Below are positions 8,293-15,884 of a DNA stretch of 38,138 nucleotides, one piece after another; within the stretch, counting starts at the first letter, position 1, and each line of letters begins with the position of its first letter. The notes under the pieces are model-generated. The model was not told the origin of the DNA, searched no databases, and saw only the letters and a list, made by a program, of their open reading frames with translations. Position numbers and translations under genes: made by a program. The stretch comes from Cellulomonas cellasea (GTDB lineage: Bacteria; Actinomycetota; Actinomycetes; Actinomycetales; Cellulomonadaceae): assembly GCF_030372105.1 (NCBI RefSeq), contig NZ_JAUDBQ010000025.1:1-38138 (forward strand), in the 5' to 3' direction.

Positions 8293-9911
8293 GACGCGCG
8301 ATCCCGCAGGGCAACCGCACCATCCTGGTGATGGCCGGCGTCGCGGTGGCGAGCCTCGTCGCCGGTCTGGGCCTCAGCCAGCTCATCACCTCCCCTGCCA
8401 AGGCCGAGGCGGACGCCGCTCCGCCGGTCGCCGGGGCCGTCACGGTCCCGGTCGAGAGCCGGGTCATCTCCAACGAGCTGACTCTGCGCGGCGACCCGCG
8501 GTACGACGACCCGGCGCAGATCCGCATCGAGACCGGCGAGGTCAAGGGCCAGCCAGTCGTGACGGGCCAGGTGCCCGAGGTCGGATCGACGATCGACGCG
8601 GCCACCGTCGCCCTCGAGATCGCCGGGCGCCCGGTGATCGTGCTGCCCGGAGCGCTGCCCACCTATCGCAGCCTCCAGGCCGGGGTGTCCGGACCAGACG
8701 TCCTTCAGCTCAAGGCCGCGCTCGGCGCCCTCGGCATCAACGCGGGCAAGCCGGACTCCGACGTGTACGACGCGGCGACGGCCGCTGGCGTGGTGGAGCT
8801 GTACCGGAAGGTCGGCTACCAGCCGCCGGCGCCCAGTAAGGAGCTCAAGGAGACGCTCAAGCTCGCGCAGGACACGGTGCGCAGCGCGGAGAGCGAGCTC
8901 ACCGCCGCCCAGCTCGCGCTGACGAAGGCGTCCGCGGGCGCCACCGAGGTGGAGCGCCTGCAAGCCGACAACGAGGTGCGGGCCGCGCAACGAGCGCTCG
9001 CCGCAGCCGAGGCGGGGGCGGGGGCGCCCTCCGCTGAGCCCGGCGGCGAGAACCTGCCCGTCGACGTCGACGGCTTGCGGGAGGCCCTCGCCGTGGCCGA
9101 GGCCCGACGCGCGGCGGTGCTGGCCGGCACGGGATCCTCCGCCGAGTCGGCCCAGGTGGCCTCGGCCCAGCGGGCCCTGACAGACGCGAGGGCCCAGCTC
9201 GCCGAGGCGAAGGACGCGACCCTCACCGCCCTGCCCGCCAGCGAGGTCGTCTTCCTCAGCTCGCTGCCCCGACGCGTCGACAACTTGGACGCCAAGCTCG
9301 GCTCCATCGTCAGCGGCCCTGTCATGACCGTCTCAGGCGCCACGCTCGAGATCATCGCCTCGGCGACCGCCGACGACGCCGCGCTGCTCGCGGTCGGCGG
9401 CGCCGGGATCATCACGGTGCTCGGTCAGGACGTGCAGGTCACGATCACCGCGATCGAGGCGCCGGGCTCCAAGAGCAGCACGGCGGAGGCCGAGGGTGAG
9501 GGGGCGGAGGGATCGGAAGCCCCCGCGGCCGACGGCGCTGGCTCCTCCTCTGGCGGCCAGCAAGGGCGCCACACGATCCGGTTCCAGATCGGAGAGGTCT
9601 CCAACGAGCAGCTCTCCACGCTGCAGGGCGGCCAGAACCTGCGGGTCAAGGTGCCCGTGAGCTCCACCGGCGGAGAGGTCCTCGCCGTGCCGCTGGCCGC
9701 GCTCACGGCCGGCCCCGGAGGCGAGTCCCGCGTCGAGCGCCAGGGCGCCGCGGGCGCCACCGAGCTCGTGACCGTCGAGACCGGGCTCGCTGCCAGCGGG
9801 TACGTGCAGATCGTGTCGTCGCAGGAGCCGCTCGAGGCCGGTGACCTGGTCGTCGTCGGGAAGCGAGCGGCGGACAGCGAGTCCGACGAGGAGACGGAGG
9901 GCGCGGGATGA
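8289..9911 (+). CDS. HlyD-like adaptor with peptidoglycan-binding-like domain, module 2
   Basis: A 540-residue membrane-anchored adaptor. One membrane segment (about residues 12-34) is followed by a first lipoyl-like part with ETGEVKGQPVVTGQ (81-94). A peptidoglycan-binding_1-like region comes next (about 128-178, SLQAGVSGPDVLQLKAALGALG pattern). A long Ala/Glu-rich coiled coil (about 184-310, broken by a Gly/Pro/Ser segment near 244-262) precedes the second barrel half. A low-complexity acidic insertion lies near residue 400, followed by the membrane-proximal domain. Its build is much longer than the module 1 adaptor. The wall-binding-like domain suggests it spans or docks to the Gram-positive cell wall. 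The GTG at 8289 overlaps the lipoprotein stop. A tripartite exporter role is known for the family; the cargo is unknown. Confidence 0.85.
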   Translation: MRRAIPQGNRTILVMAGVAVASLVAGLGLSQLITSPAKAEADAAPPVAGAVTVPVESRVISNELTLRGDPRYDDPAQIRIETGEVKGQPVVTGQVPEVGSTIDAATVALEIAGRPVIVLPGALPTYRSLQAGVSGPDVLQLKAALGALGINAGKPDSDVYDAATAAGVVELYRKVGYQPPAPSKELKETLKLAQDTVRSAESELTAAQLALTKASAGATEVERLQADNEVRAAQRALAAAEAGAGAPSAEPGGENLPVDVDGLREALAVAEARRAAVLAGTGSSAESAQVASAQRALTDARAQLAEAKDATLTALPASEVVFLSSLPRRVDNLDAKLGSIVSGPVMTVSGATLEIIASATADDAALLAVGGAGIITVLGQDVQVTITAIEAPGSKSSTAEAEGEGAEGSEAPAADGAGSSSGGQQGRHTIRFQIGEVSNEQLSTLQGGQNLRVKVPVSSTGGEVLAVPLAALTAGPGGESRVERQGAAGATELVTVETGLAASGYVQIVSSQEPLEAGDLVVVGKRAADSESDEETEGAG

Positions 9912-10627
9912 GCATCCTCGACGTCCTCCTGGACGAGCCGTCCACCGAGCCGGTCCCCGCCGTCATCGAATTCGCCGCGCTCACCCGCTCGTTCCCCGGG
10001 GACCCGCCCGTCACGGCGCTGCACTCGGCGGACCTGCGCATCGAGGCGGGCGACTACCTGTCGATCATCGGCCCCTCGGGCTCGGGCAAGTCGACGCTGC
10101 TGCACATCCTGGGCCTCCTCGACAGGCCCACGTCCGGGGAGTACCTGCTCAACGGCAGCCCGACCGGCACCGCCTCCGAGTCAGACCGCTCACGGCTGCG
10201 GGGCGGCAGCATCGGGTTCGTGTTCCAGTCCTTCCACCTGCTGCCCCATCGCACCGTGCTCGACAACGTGCTGCTCGCAACCCTGTACTCCGGGGTGCCA
10301 CGGGCGGAGCGCCGAGACCGCGCGCTCGCGGCGCTGCACCGGGTCCACCTCGACCACCGGATCGAGTTCCTGCCCACGGTGCTCTCGGGCGGCGAGCGGC
10401 AGCGTGTGGCGATCGCGCGGGCCATCGTCGCGGAGCCGCAGGTGCTCCTGGCCGACGAGCCGACAGGCAACCTTGACTCGGTGAACTCCGCGGGGGTGCT
10501 CGACCTGTTCGACGAGCTGCACGGCGACGGGCTCACGCTCGTGGTGATCACGCACGACGCGCACGTGTCCGACCGGGCACAGCGGCGCGTGCGGATCTCC
10601 GACGGCCGGCTGACCGAGCTCGCATGA
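9908..10627 (+). CDS. MacB-type ABC transporter ATPase, module 2
   Basis: ATPase subunit of 239 residues with Walker A GPSGSGKS (55-62), VFQSFHLLP Q-loop region, signature LSGGERQR, Walker B VLLADEPTGNLDS and switch histidine VITHD. It belongs to the same MacB/LolD branch as the module 1 ATPase but is clearly a different gene, with an N-terminal extension of about 18 residues before the ABC fold. It overlaps the adaptor stop and the permease start by ATGA on each side, so the four genes 7327-11940 should be read as one coupled operon. Confidence 0.93.
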   Translation: MSILDVLLDEPSTEPVPAVIEFAALTRSFPGDPPVTALHSADLRIEAGDYLSIIGPSGSGKSTLLHILGLLDRPTSGEYLLNGSPTGTASESDRSRLRGGSIGFVFQSFHLLPHRTVLDNVLLATLYSGVPRAERRDRALAALHRVHLDHRIEFLPTVLSGGERQRVAIARAIVAEPQVLLADEPTGNLDSVNSAGVLDLFDELHGDGLTLVVITHDAHVSDRAQRRVRISDGRLTELA

Positions 10628-11940
10628 GGCGGCTCCTGACCCGGGCCCGCCCGGCCACCGACGCCGAGGAGCTCGAGCTCGCCGGCGCCCGCCCCTCGCC
10701 CGCCGTGGCCAAGCGGCCGCCTCGCGGCGACAGGTTCGGCGCCCGCGACCTGTTCGCCGAGGCCACGTTCGGCATCGGCGCCCGGCCTGGACGCCTCATC
10801 CTGACGATCATGGGCACGGTGCTCGGCATCGCGTCGGTGGTCGTCACCGTCGGCCTCGCCAACACGGCCGCTGGGCAGATCAACAAGCAGTTCGACGCTG
10901 TCGCCGCGACCCAGGTGGTCGTCGAGCCCGCGAAGTCGTCGAACGGCGGTCAGGAGCGCGCCAGGGGACGGCTCCCCTGGGACGCGGCCGACCGCGTGAG
11001 CCGTCTGGCCGGCGTGGAGTCGGCGGGGACTCTGGCGGAGGTGGACATCGACGGCGCCAAGGTCACCTCGGTGCCGGTCAACGACCCCTCGCAACCGTCA
11101 CAGACCTCGACGCCGGTGCTCGCCGCGTCCGAGGGCCTGCTCGAGACGCTCCGCGGCTTCGTCGTCACCGGCCGCAACTTCGACTCCGGGCATGACGGGC
11201 GCGGCGACCGCGTGGTCGTGCTGGGCGCGCAGGCGGCTGAGGCCCTCGGCGTGAACCGCATCGACAGCCAGCCGTCGATCTTCATCGGCGAGGACTCGTA
11301 CACGGTGATCGGCATCATCGACGGCGTGAAGCGCAAGACCGAGGTGCTCGAGGCGGTGATCCTGCCCATGGGCACAGCGCGAGCCGACTTCGACCTCGCG
11401 GCGCCCGCCGAGCTGCAGGTGCGCATCGCGCCTGGCGCCGGTGAGGTCGTCGCCCAGCAGGCCCCGATCGCGCTCGACCCGAACTCCCCCGACGGCTTCA
11501 GTGTCAAGGCGCCGCCGGCCCGCTCGTCGGTGCAGGAGAACGTCCAGGGCGACATCAACCTGATCTTCGTGGCCCTAGGCGCCGTGGCGCTGCTCATCGG
11601 CGGGGTGGGGATCGCGAACGTCACGCTGCTGTCGGTGATGGAGCGCGTGGGCGAGATCGGTCTGCGCCGGGCGTTGGGCGCCACCCGCCGGGATATCGCC
11701 GCGCAGTTCATCGTGGAGTCGGCGATCATCGGGCTGATCGGCGGGCTGATCGGCGCGTCGCTGGGGGTCGCGGTCGTCGTGCTCGTGTCCGCACTGCAGT
11801 CGTGGGTGCCGATCCTCGACCTGCGCGTGGTGGGCGCCGCGGCCGTCGCCGGAGGCGTCATCGGGCTGGCGGCGGGCTTCTACCCCGCGCTCAAGGCTGC
11901 GGCCATCGAGCCCATCACGGCCCTGCGCCGCGGGGTCTGA
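10624..11940 (+). CDS. MacB/FtsX-family ABC permease, module 2
   Basis: A 438-residue permease with a cytoplasmic N-terminal stretch of about 50 residues. The first helix is near 58-80, then comes an extracytoplasmic MacB-type domain, and then three C-terminal helices. The motif GEIGLRRALGATRRDI follows helix two, as in MacB. Module 1 and module 2 permeases share the family fold and conserved motif but little else by eye, so the two modules look like separate paralogous systems rather than a recent duplication. The gene is last in its operon and is followed by a strong hairpin at 11953. Confidence 0.92.
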   Translation: MRRLLTRARPATDAEELELAGARPSPAVAKRPPRGDRFGARDLFAEATFGIGARPGRLILTIMGTVLGIASVVVTVGLANTAAGQINKQFDAVAATQVVVEPAKSSNGGQERARGRLPWDAADRVSRLAGVESAGTLAEVDIDGAKVTSVPVNDPSQPSQTSTPVLAASEGLLETLRGFVVTGRNFDSGHDGRGDRVVVLGAQAAEALGVNRIDSQPSIFIGEDSYTVIGIIDGVKRKTEVLEAVILPMGTARADFDLAAPAELQVRIAPGAGEVVAQQAPIALDPNSPDGFSVKAPPARSSVQENVQGDINLIFVALGAVALLIGGVGIANVTLLSVMERVGEIGLRRALGATRRDIAAQFIVESAIIGLIGGLIGASLGVAVVVLVSALQSWVPILDLRVVGAAAVAGGVIGLAAGFYPALKAAAIEPITALRRGV

Positions 11941-11952
11941 CTCGACGGGATG

Positions 11953-11997
11953 GACGGAGGGCGGGCCGACGACATCATCGTCGGCCCGCCCTCCGTC
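11953..11997. terminator. Bidirectional terminator hairpin
   Basis: Bases 11953-11972 and 11978-11997 form a perfect 20-bp stem (core GGAGGGCGGGCCGACGA) with a 5-base loop, CATCA. It lies between the converging permease (stop 11940) and aldo/keto reductase (stop 12010) and can serve both strands. Confidence 0.9.
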
Positions 11998-12009
11998 GTC
12001 AGGCGTCAG

Positions 12010-12987
12010 TCACCAGGGGGCGTCGAGGCGCTCGCGCATCTCGGGCGGCAGGGTGAGCCGGACGCCAGAGAGCGCGGCCTCCACCTGCGCCAGGCTGCTC
12101 ACCCCCGCCACTGGCCGGACCACCGGGTCGCCTCCCACGAGCCACGCGAGCACGACCTCGCTGCGGGTGGCGCCCAGCTCGCGCGCCACCTCGTCGAGCA
12201 CCGCCAGCCGCCGGGTGGTGCCCGGATGCGTGAACGCGTCGGAGATCTGCCGGTCGGGGCGGTCGTAGGCGCCGTACAGCAGCGGCGTGTAGGCCCACAG
12301 GTCGACCCCGGGGTTGCTCGCGGCGTAGTCGAGCACCTCGTCGGTGATCCAGCCGAACCGGTGGTCGTGGTCGTGGTCCCGTACGAATGGCCGGGGCTGG
12401 ACGTAGGTGTAGCGGAGCTGGATCGCGCTCGGCCCGGTGATCCCCTGGGCGCGCGCGTGCGCGGCCGCCCGCTCGACACGCCACAGCGCGGTGTTCGAGT
12501 ACCCCCACCGGCCGATGACGCCGTCGTCGACGAGCCCCGCGAAGGCGTCCACTGTCTGCGCGAGGTCGGCGGCCCGGTCGTCGCGGTGCGCCCAGAACAG
12601 GTCGATGTGGTCGATGCCCATGCGCTCAAGGCTCTGCGCCGCGACCCGGCGCACCACCTCCGGCGCGAGCCCCTCGGAGGACTCCGGGTAGCTGCCCGGG
12701 TACAGCGGCTCACAGCCGACCTTCGTCGCGATCCGCACCCGCTCCCGGACCCCGGGCCGTGCGGCGAGCCAGCGGCCGAGCAGTAGCTCGCTCGCCCCGC
12801 CGCGGCCGGCCTCGTCGGACCAGAACGCGTAACAGTCGGCGGTGTCGATCCACACGCCGCCCGCGGCCACATAGCCGTCGAGCAGCGCGAACGCGTCGTC
12901 CTCGGCGATGGTGGTGCCGAAGGACATCGCGCCGAGCGCGAGCGGTGGAGCGGAGAGGATCGGGTCCGCGGGGGGCGTCGTCGTCAT
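12010..12987 (-). CDS. Aldo/keto reductase
   Basis: NAD(P)H-dependent reduction of aldehydes or ketones, 325 residues, cytoplasmic. The catalytic tetrad is visible: Asp48 and Tyr53 in IDTADCY, Lys89 in ATKVG, His134 in FWAHRDD. The C-terminal barrel strands and cofactor region (PVAGVSSLAQVEAAL) are also as expected. The ATG at 12987 sits 6 bases after a -10 box, so the message is probably leaderless. The gene is divergent from merR (13064), and its promoter carries a MerR-type operator, so it is the likely target of that regulator. Its physiological substrate is not predictable. Detoxification of reactive aldehydes is a reasonable guess from MerR-controlled relatives. Confidence 0.9.
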   Translation of the reverse strand: MTTTPPADPILSAPPLALGAMSFGTTIAEDDAFALLDGYVAAGGVWIDTADCYAFWSDEAGRGGASELLLGRWLAARPGVRERVRIATKVGCEPLYPGSYPESSEGLAPEVVRRVAAQSLERMGIDHIDLFWAHRDDRAADLAQTVDAFAGLVDDGVIGRWGYSNTALWRVERAAAHARAQGITGPSAIQLRYTYVQPRPFVRDHDHDHRFGWITDEVLDYAASNPGVDLWAYTPLLYGAYDRPDRQISDAFTHPGTTRRLAVLDEVARELGATRSEVVLAWLVGGDPVVRPVAGVSSLAQVEAALSGVRLTLPPEMRERLDAPW

Positions 12988-12993
12988 GCCCCT

Positions 12994-13024
12994 ACTGTCG
13001 GACCTGGAGCGCGCTCCAGGTCAA
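12994..13024 (-). promoter_or_regulatory. MerR-type promoter with 22-bp perfect palindrome
   Basis: On the minus strand -35 TTGACC (13024-13019) and -10 GACAGT (12999-12994) are separated by 19 bases, the over-long spacing that MerR proteins correct by twisting DNA. The spacer and -35 hold a perfect palindrome at 13001-13022: GACCTGGAGCG followed by its exact complement. The -10 ends 6 bases before the reductase ATG. Confidence 0.88.
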
Positions 13025-13063
13025 GCGGCGCGCCCACGAACCAGCACCCGCCACACTGTGGCC

Positions 13064-13486
13064 ATGGCGACGCACACCCCGGCCGAGGCCGCCCGACGCA
13101 GCGGCTTCAGCATCGACACCCTGCGCTACTACGAGCGGATCGGGCTGCTCACCGGCGTCGAGCGTGACCCCGGGGGCCGCCGCCGCTACTCCGACAGCGA
13201 CCTCGGGTGGCTCGAGATCCTGCGGTGCCTGCGTGACACGGGCATGCCGATCGCCACGATGCGCCGATACGCCGGCCTCGCGCTCGCGACAGGCGCCGGG
13301 GCGGAGCAGACCATCCCCGAGCGGCTCGAGATCCTCGAGGAGCACGCCGCCGAGGTCACCGCGACGATCGCTCTGCTCACCCGCCAGCAGGAGCACCTGG
13401 CCGAGAAGATCGCGTACTACCGCACGGCGTCAGCCACCCATGCGGAGCCCGGCGCCTTGGTGAGCGCCGCGGCTCACACGTCGTAG
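13064..13486 (+). CDS. MerR-family transcriptional regulator
   Basis: A 140-residue DNA-binding regulator. The N-terminal winged helix-turn-helix (about residues 4-75) has AARRSGFSIDTLRYYERIGLL, GRRRYSDSDL and the hinge typical of MerR. A coiled-coil dimerisation helix follows (about 82-125). The effector-binding C-terminus is very short and has no cysteines, so it is not a metal sensor of the MerR/CueR kind. It is divergent from the aldo/keto reductase, and the operator between them fits control of that gene. The ATG at 13064 is chosen because CACACT lies 6 bases ahead, the same leaderless geometry as the reductase. An in-frame GTG at 13058 would add two residues. The 3' end overlaps exonuclease III tail to tail by 13 bases. 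Confidence 0.9.
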   Translation: MATHTPAEAARRSGFSIDTLRYYERIGLLTGVERDPGGRRRYSDSDLGWLEILRCLRDTGMPIATMRRYAGLALATGAGAEQTIPERLEILEEHAAEVTATIALLTRQQEHLAEKIAYYRTASATHAEPGALVSAAAHTS

Positions 13487-14283
13487 GCGACCACCAGGGG
13501 CGCGTGGTCGCTGAACCGCTGGTCGTAGGCCTCCGCGCGGTCCACCTCGGCGGTCCGGGCCAGGTCTGCCAGGCCCGGGGTGGCCAGCTGGTAGTCGATC
13601 CGCCAGCCCGCGTCGTTGTCGAACGCCTGCCCGCGCCACGACCACCAGGTGTACGGCCCGGGGCCCTCCCCGCCGAGCTCGCGGCCCAGGTCGCGCCAGC
13701 CCAACTCGTCGAACCAGCGGTCCAGGTAGGCGCGCTCCTCCGGCAGGAACCCGGCGGCCTTGAGGTTGCCCTTCCAGTTCTTGATGTCGACGTTCTTGTG
13801 CGCGATGTTCAGGTCGCCCGCCACCACCACGTGCTGCCCGGAGCCCGCGAGCTCGGCGAGCCGCTTGGTGACGTGGTCCAGGAACGCGTACTTCTCGTCC
13901 ATCTTGGGGGTGCCCGCCGTCCCCGAGTGGATGTACGTCGAGACGACGGTGACCTGCTGCGTGGAGCCGTCCTTGCCGGGGACCTCGAGGTCCGCCTCGA
14001 CCCAGCGCCCGGTGTCCACCGGCACGCCCGTGGCGAGGCCGATGCGGATGGCGCTCATGGGCAGCCGGGACGCGATGGCGACACCGGCGCGGCCCTTGAT
14101 CTCGCAGGCCTCATGCGCGAGGTGCCACTCGGACGCCGGCAGGAAGTCGCTGAGGATCTCGTCGGGCGCGCGGACCTCCTGCAGCAGCATCACGTCCGGC
14201 TGGCGGGCGGCGACCCACTCGGACATGCCGCGCTTGTAGGCGGCCCGGATCCCGTTGACGTTGGCGGTGGCGATAGTCAGCAC
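13474..14283 (-). CDS. xth: Exodeoxyribonuclease III (AP endonuclease)
   Basis: DNA repair nuclease that cleaves abasic sites and 3' blocked ends, 269 residues. Family landmarks: the N-terminal ATANVNGIRAA with Asn10, metal-binding Glu36 in LLQEVRAPDE, STYIHSG with the catalytic Tyr region, GDLNIAH, and the C-terminal SDHAPLVV with the catalytic histidine. The length is normal for XthA. It starts from ATG at 14283. Its 3' end overlaps merR on the other strand. The VOC gene lies 62 bases upstream on the same strand and may be co-transcribed. Confidence 0.94.
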   Translation of the reverse strand: MLTIATANVNGIRAAYKRGMSEWVAARQPDVMLLQEVRAPDEILSDFLPASEWHLAHEACEIKGRAGVAIASRLPMSAIRIGLATGVPVDTGRWVEADLEVPGKDGSTQQVTVVSTYIHSGTAGTPKMDEKYAFLDHVTKRLAELAGSGQHVVVAGDLNIAHKNVDIKNWKGNLKAAGFLPEERAYLDRWFDELGWRDLGRELGGEGPGPYTWWSWRGQAFDNDAGWRIDYQLATPGLADLARTAEVDRAEAYDQRFSDHAPLVVAYDV

Positions 14284-14345
14284 GCGGCATATCCAACCTC
14301 ATCCCGCTGACAAGCCGCCGCCCCGTCCGGGCCGGGCCGCCTGCG

Positions 14346-14822
14346 TCAGACGCCGTCGTACGCGGCCTGGAGCGCTGGGAGGTCCAGCTTCTGCATGGTG
14401 TACATCGCCTGCGTGGCGCGCGCCGACGCCTCGGTGTCGTCGCTGAACAGCAGCGATTCCAGCGCCGTGGGGACCACCTGCCAGGACAGGCCGAACCGGT
14501 CCTTGAGCCACCCGCACTGACTGGGCTCGCCGCCGTCGGCCAGCAGCGCGTCCCAGTAGTGGTCGACTTCCTCCTGGCTCTCACACGCGATGATCATCGA
14601 GAACGACTCGTCGAGGGTGAAGGCCGGGCCGGCGCTCAACGCCGTCACCGGCATCCCGTCGAGGGTGAACTCGACGATGAAGGCGGTCCCCTCGGGGACG
14701 TTCACCCCCGGGGGCGCCTTGATGACCCTGGTGACCTCCGAGTTCGGGATCAGCGAGGTGTAGAACTGCGCGGCCTCCTCGGCCTGCGAGTGGTACCAGA
14801 GGTGCGGGCTGACGATTCCCAT
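14346..14822 (-). CDS. VOC-family (PhnB-like) protein
   Basis: A 158-residue protein of the vicinal-oxygen-chelate superfamily, PhnB/3-demethylubiquinone methyltransferase-like subgroup. It has HLWYHSQAEEAAQFYTSLIP at the start, a GTAFIVEFTLDGMPVTALSAGP strand-turn and SQCGWLKDRFGLSWQVVP near residue 115. Members of this subgroup are small dimeric proteins, often with no proven substrate. An RBS (GGAGGGAA region) precedes the ATG at 14822. It lies downstream of folD on the same strand but is separated by 89 bases containing a duplicated folD end. It is probably not functionally linked to folate. Confidence 0.85.
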   Translation of the reverse strand: MGIVSPHLWYHSQAEEAAQFYTSLIPNSEVTRVIKAPPGVNVPEGTAFIVEFTLDGMPVTALSAGPAFTLDESFSMIIACESQEEVDHYWDALLADGGEPSQCGWLKDRFGLSWQVVPTALESLLFSDDTEASARATQAMYTMQKLDLPALQAAYDGV

Positions 14823-14889
14823 GAGGGTTCCCTCCTACGACGTGGGGTCACAGGTACTGACCACGTCGAGGAGGCGAACTCATCGGCCG

Positions 14890-14931
14890 TTCAGCCGGCC
14901 ATGCGCTCCGCTCAGCCGGCCAAGCGCTCCG
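14890..14931 (-). repeat. 21-bp tandem duplication of the folD stop region
   Basis: Two 21-base units (14890-14910 and 14911-14931, 19 of 21 identical). Read on the minus strand, each encodes AER(L/M)AG followed by TGA. The last seven codons of folD, including the stop, are thus repeated in frame just after the real stop. Confidence 0.85.
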
Positions 14932-15793
14932 CGGTGTCGACCACGTTGCTGAGCAGCATCGCCCGCGTCATCGGCCCGACGCCGCCGGGGTTCGGCGACA
15001 CCCAGGACGCGATCTCGAGGACGCCCGGGTCGACGTCGCCGACGACGCGCGACTTGCCCGTCTCGGGGTCGGTGGCGCGGGAGACGCCCACGTCCACGAC
15101 CACGGCGCCCGGCTTGACGATGTCGGCGGTGATGATGCCGGGGACGCCTGCCGCCGCCACGATGATGTCGGCGTTGCGGGTGTGCTCGGCGAGGTCGGCG
15201 GTGCCGGTGTGGGTGAGAGTCACCGTCGCGTTGATCGCCCGGCGGGTCAGCAGCAGGCCGATCGAGCGGCCCACGGTGGTGCCCCGCCCGACGACGGTGA
15301 CGTCGGCGCCCGCGAGCTCGACGCCGTGCCGCTCCAGCAGCTCGATGATGCCGCGCGGCGTGCAGGGCAGCGGCGAGTCGATGGGCTCGTTGACCCGCAG
15401 CACCAGGCGCCCGAGGTTCGTGGGGTGCAGGCCGTCGGCGTCCTTGGCGGGGTCGATGAGCTCGAGCACCCGGTGCGTGTCGATGCCCTTCGGCAGCGGG
15501 AGCTGCACGATGAACCCGGTGCAGGCGGGGTCGTTGTTGAGCCGCTGGACGGCGTCCTCGACCTCCTGCTGGGTGGCTGTCTCCGGCAGGTCCTCGCGGA
15601 TGGACGCGATGCCCACCTCGGCGCAGTCCTTGTGCTTGCCGTTGACGTACCAGCGCGAGCCGGGGTCGTCGCCGACCAGCAGCGTGCCCAGCCCGGGGCG
15701 CACCCCGCGCGCGGCGAGCTCGGCCACGCGGGCCGTGAGCTCGCCCTTGATGGCGGCCGCTGTGGCCTTGCCGTCCAGAACCTGTGCGGTCAT
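14912..15793 (-). CDS. folD: Bifunctional methylenetetrahydrofolate dehydrogenase/cyclohydrolase
   Basis: Converts 5,10-methylene-THF to 10-formyl-THF in two steps, cytoplasmic, 293 residues. It shows the catalytic pair Tyr49 and Lys53 in YVNGKHKDC, the family signature [18 protein letters not shown], and the NADP-binding [13 protein letters not shown] loop with [10 protein letters not shown] near the C-terminus. AGGAAGAG lies just ahead of the ATG at 15793. It is 91 bases downstream of glyA with a long hairpin between them. It may therefore be read through from the riboswitch-controlled glyA promoter or from its own. GlyA makes methylene-THF, the substrate of FolD. Confidence 0.96.
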   Translation of the reverse strand: MTAQVLDGKATAAAIKGELTARVAELAARGVRPGLGTLLVGDDPGSRWYVNGKHKDCAEVGIASIREDLPETATQQEVEDAVQRLNNDPACTGFIVQLPLPKGIDTHRVLELIDPAKDADGLHPTNLGRLVLRVNEPIDSPLPCTPRGIIELLERHGVELAGADVTVVGRGTTVGRSIGLLLTRRAINATVTLTHTGTADLAEHTRNADIIVAAAGVPGIITADIVKPGAVVVDVGVSRATDPETGKSRVVGDVDPGVLEIASWVSPNPGGVGPMTRAMLLSNVVDTAERLAG

Positions 15794-15817
15794 CTCACTC
15801 TTCCTTGGCGAGCGGAC

Positions 15818-15871
15818 GCCGGATCCCGGCCCGGGCGCCCCGGTGCGGGGCGTCCGGGCCGGGGATCCGGC
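15818..15871 (-). terminator. Long hairpin between glyA and folD
   Basis: Bases 15818-15841 pair with 15847-15871 around a 5-base loop: a stem of about 24 bp with one mismatch and one bulged G. It lies 13 bases after the glyA stop. There is no T-run on the folD side. It is either the glyA terminator or a partial terminator/mRNA stabiliser inside a glyA-folD operon. Confidence 0.7.
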
Positions 15872-15884
15872 GGCAAGGCGTGGG

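Larger units (their letters stand above)
5939..8308 (+). repeat. Diverged tandem duplication carrying the two lipoprotein genes
   Basis: Bases 5939-7091 are repeated as 7156-8308 with a constant offset of 1217 at both ends. The homology covers about 170 bases of upstream region (both with TTGACC and TAGGTT in the same places), the lipoprotein gene itself and the junction GTGAGRCGCGCGATCCCGCA (7072-7091 and 8289-8308, 19 of 20 identical). In the second copy this junction is the start of the adaptor gene. The two genes have internal indels that cancel, so both encode 321 residues. Confidence 0.85.
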
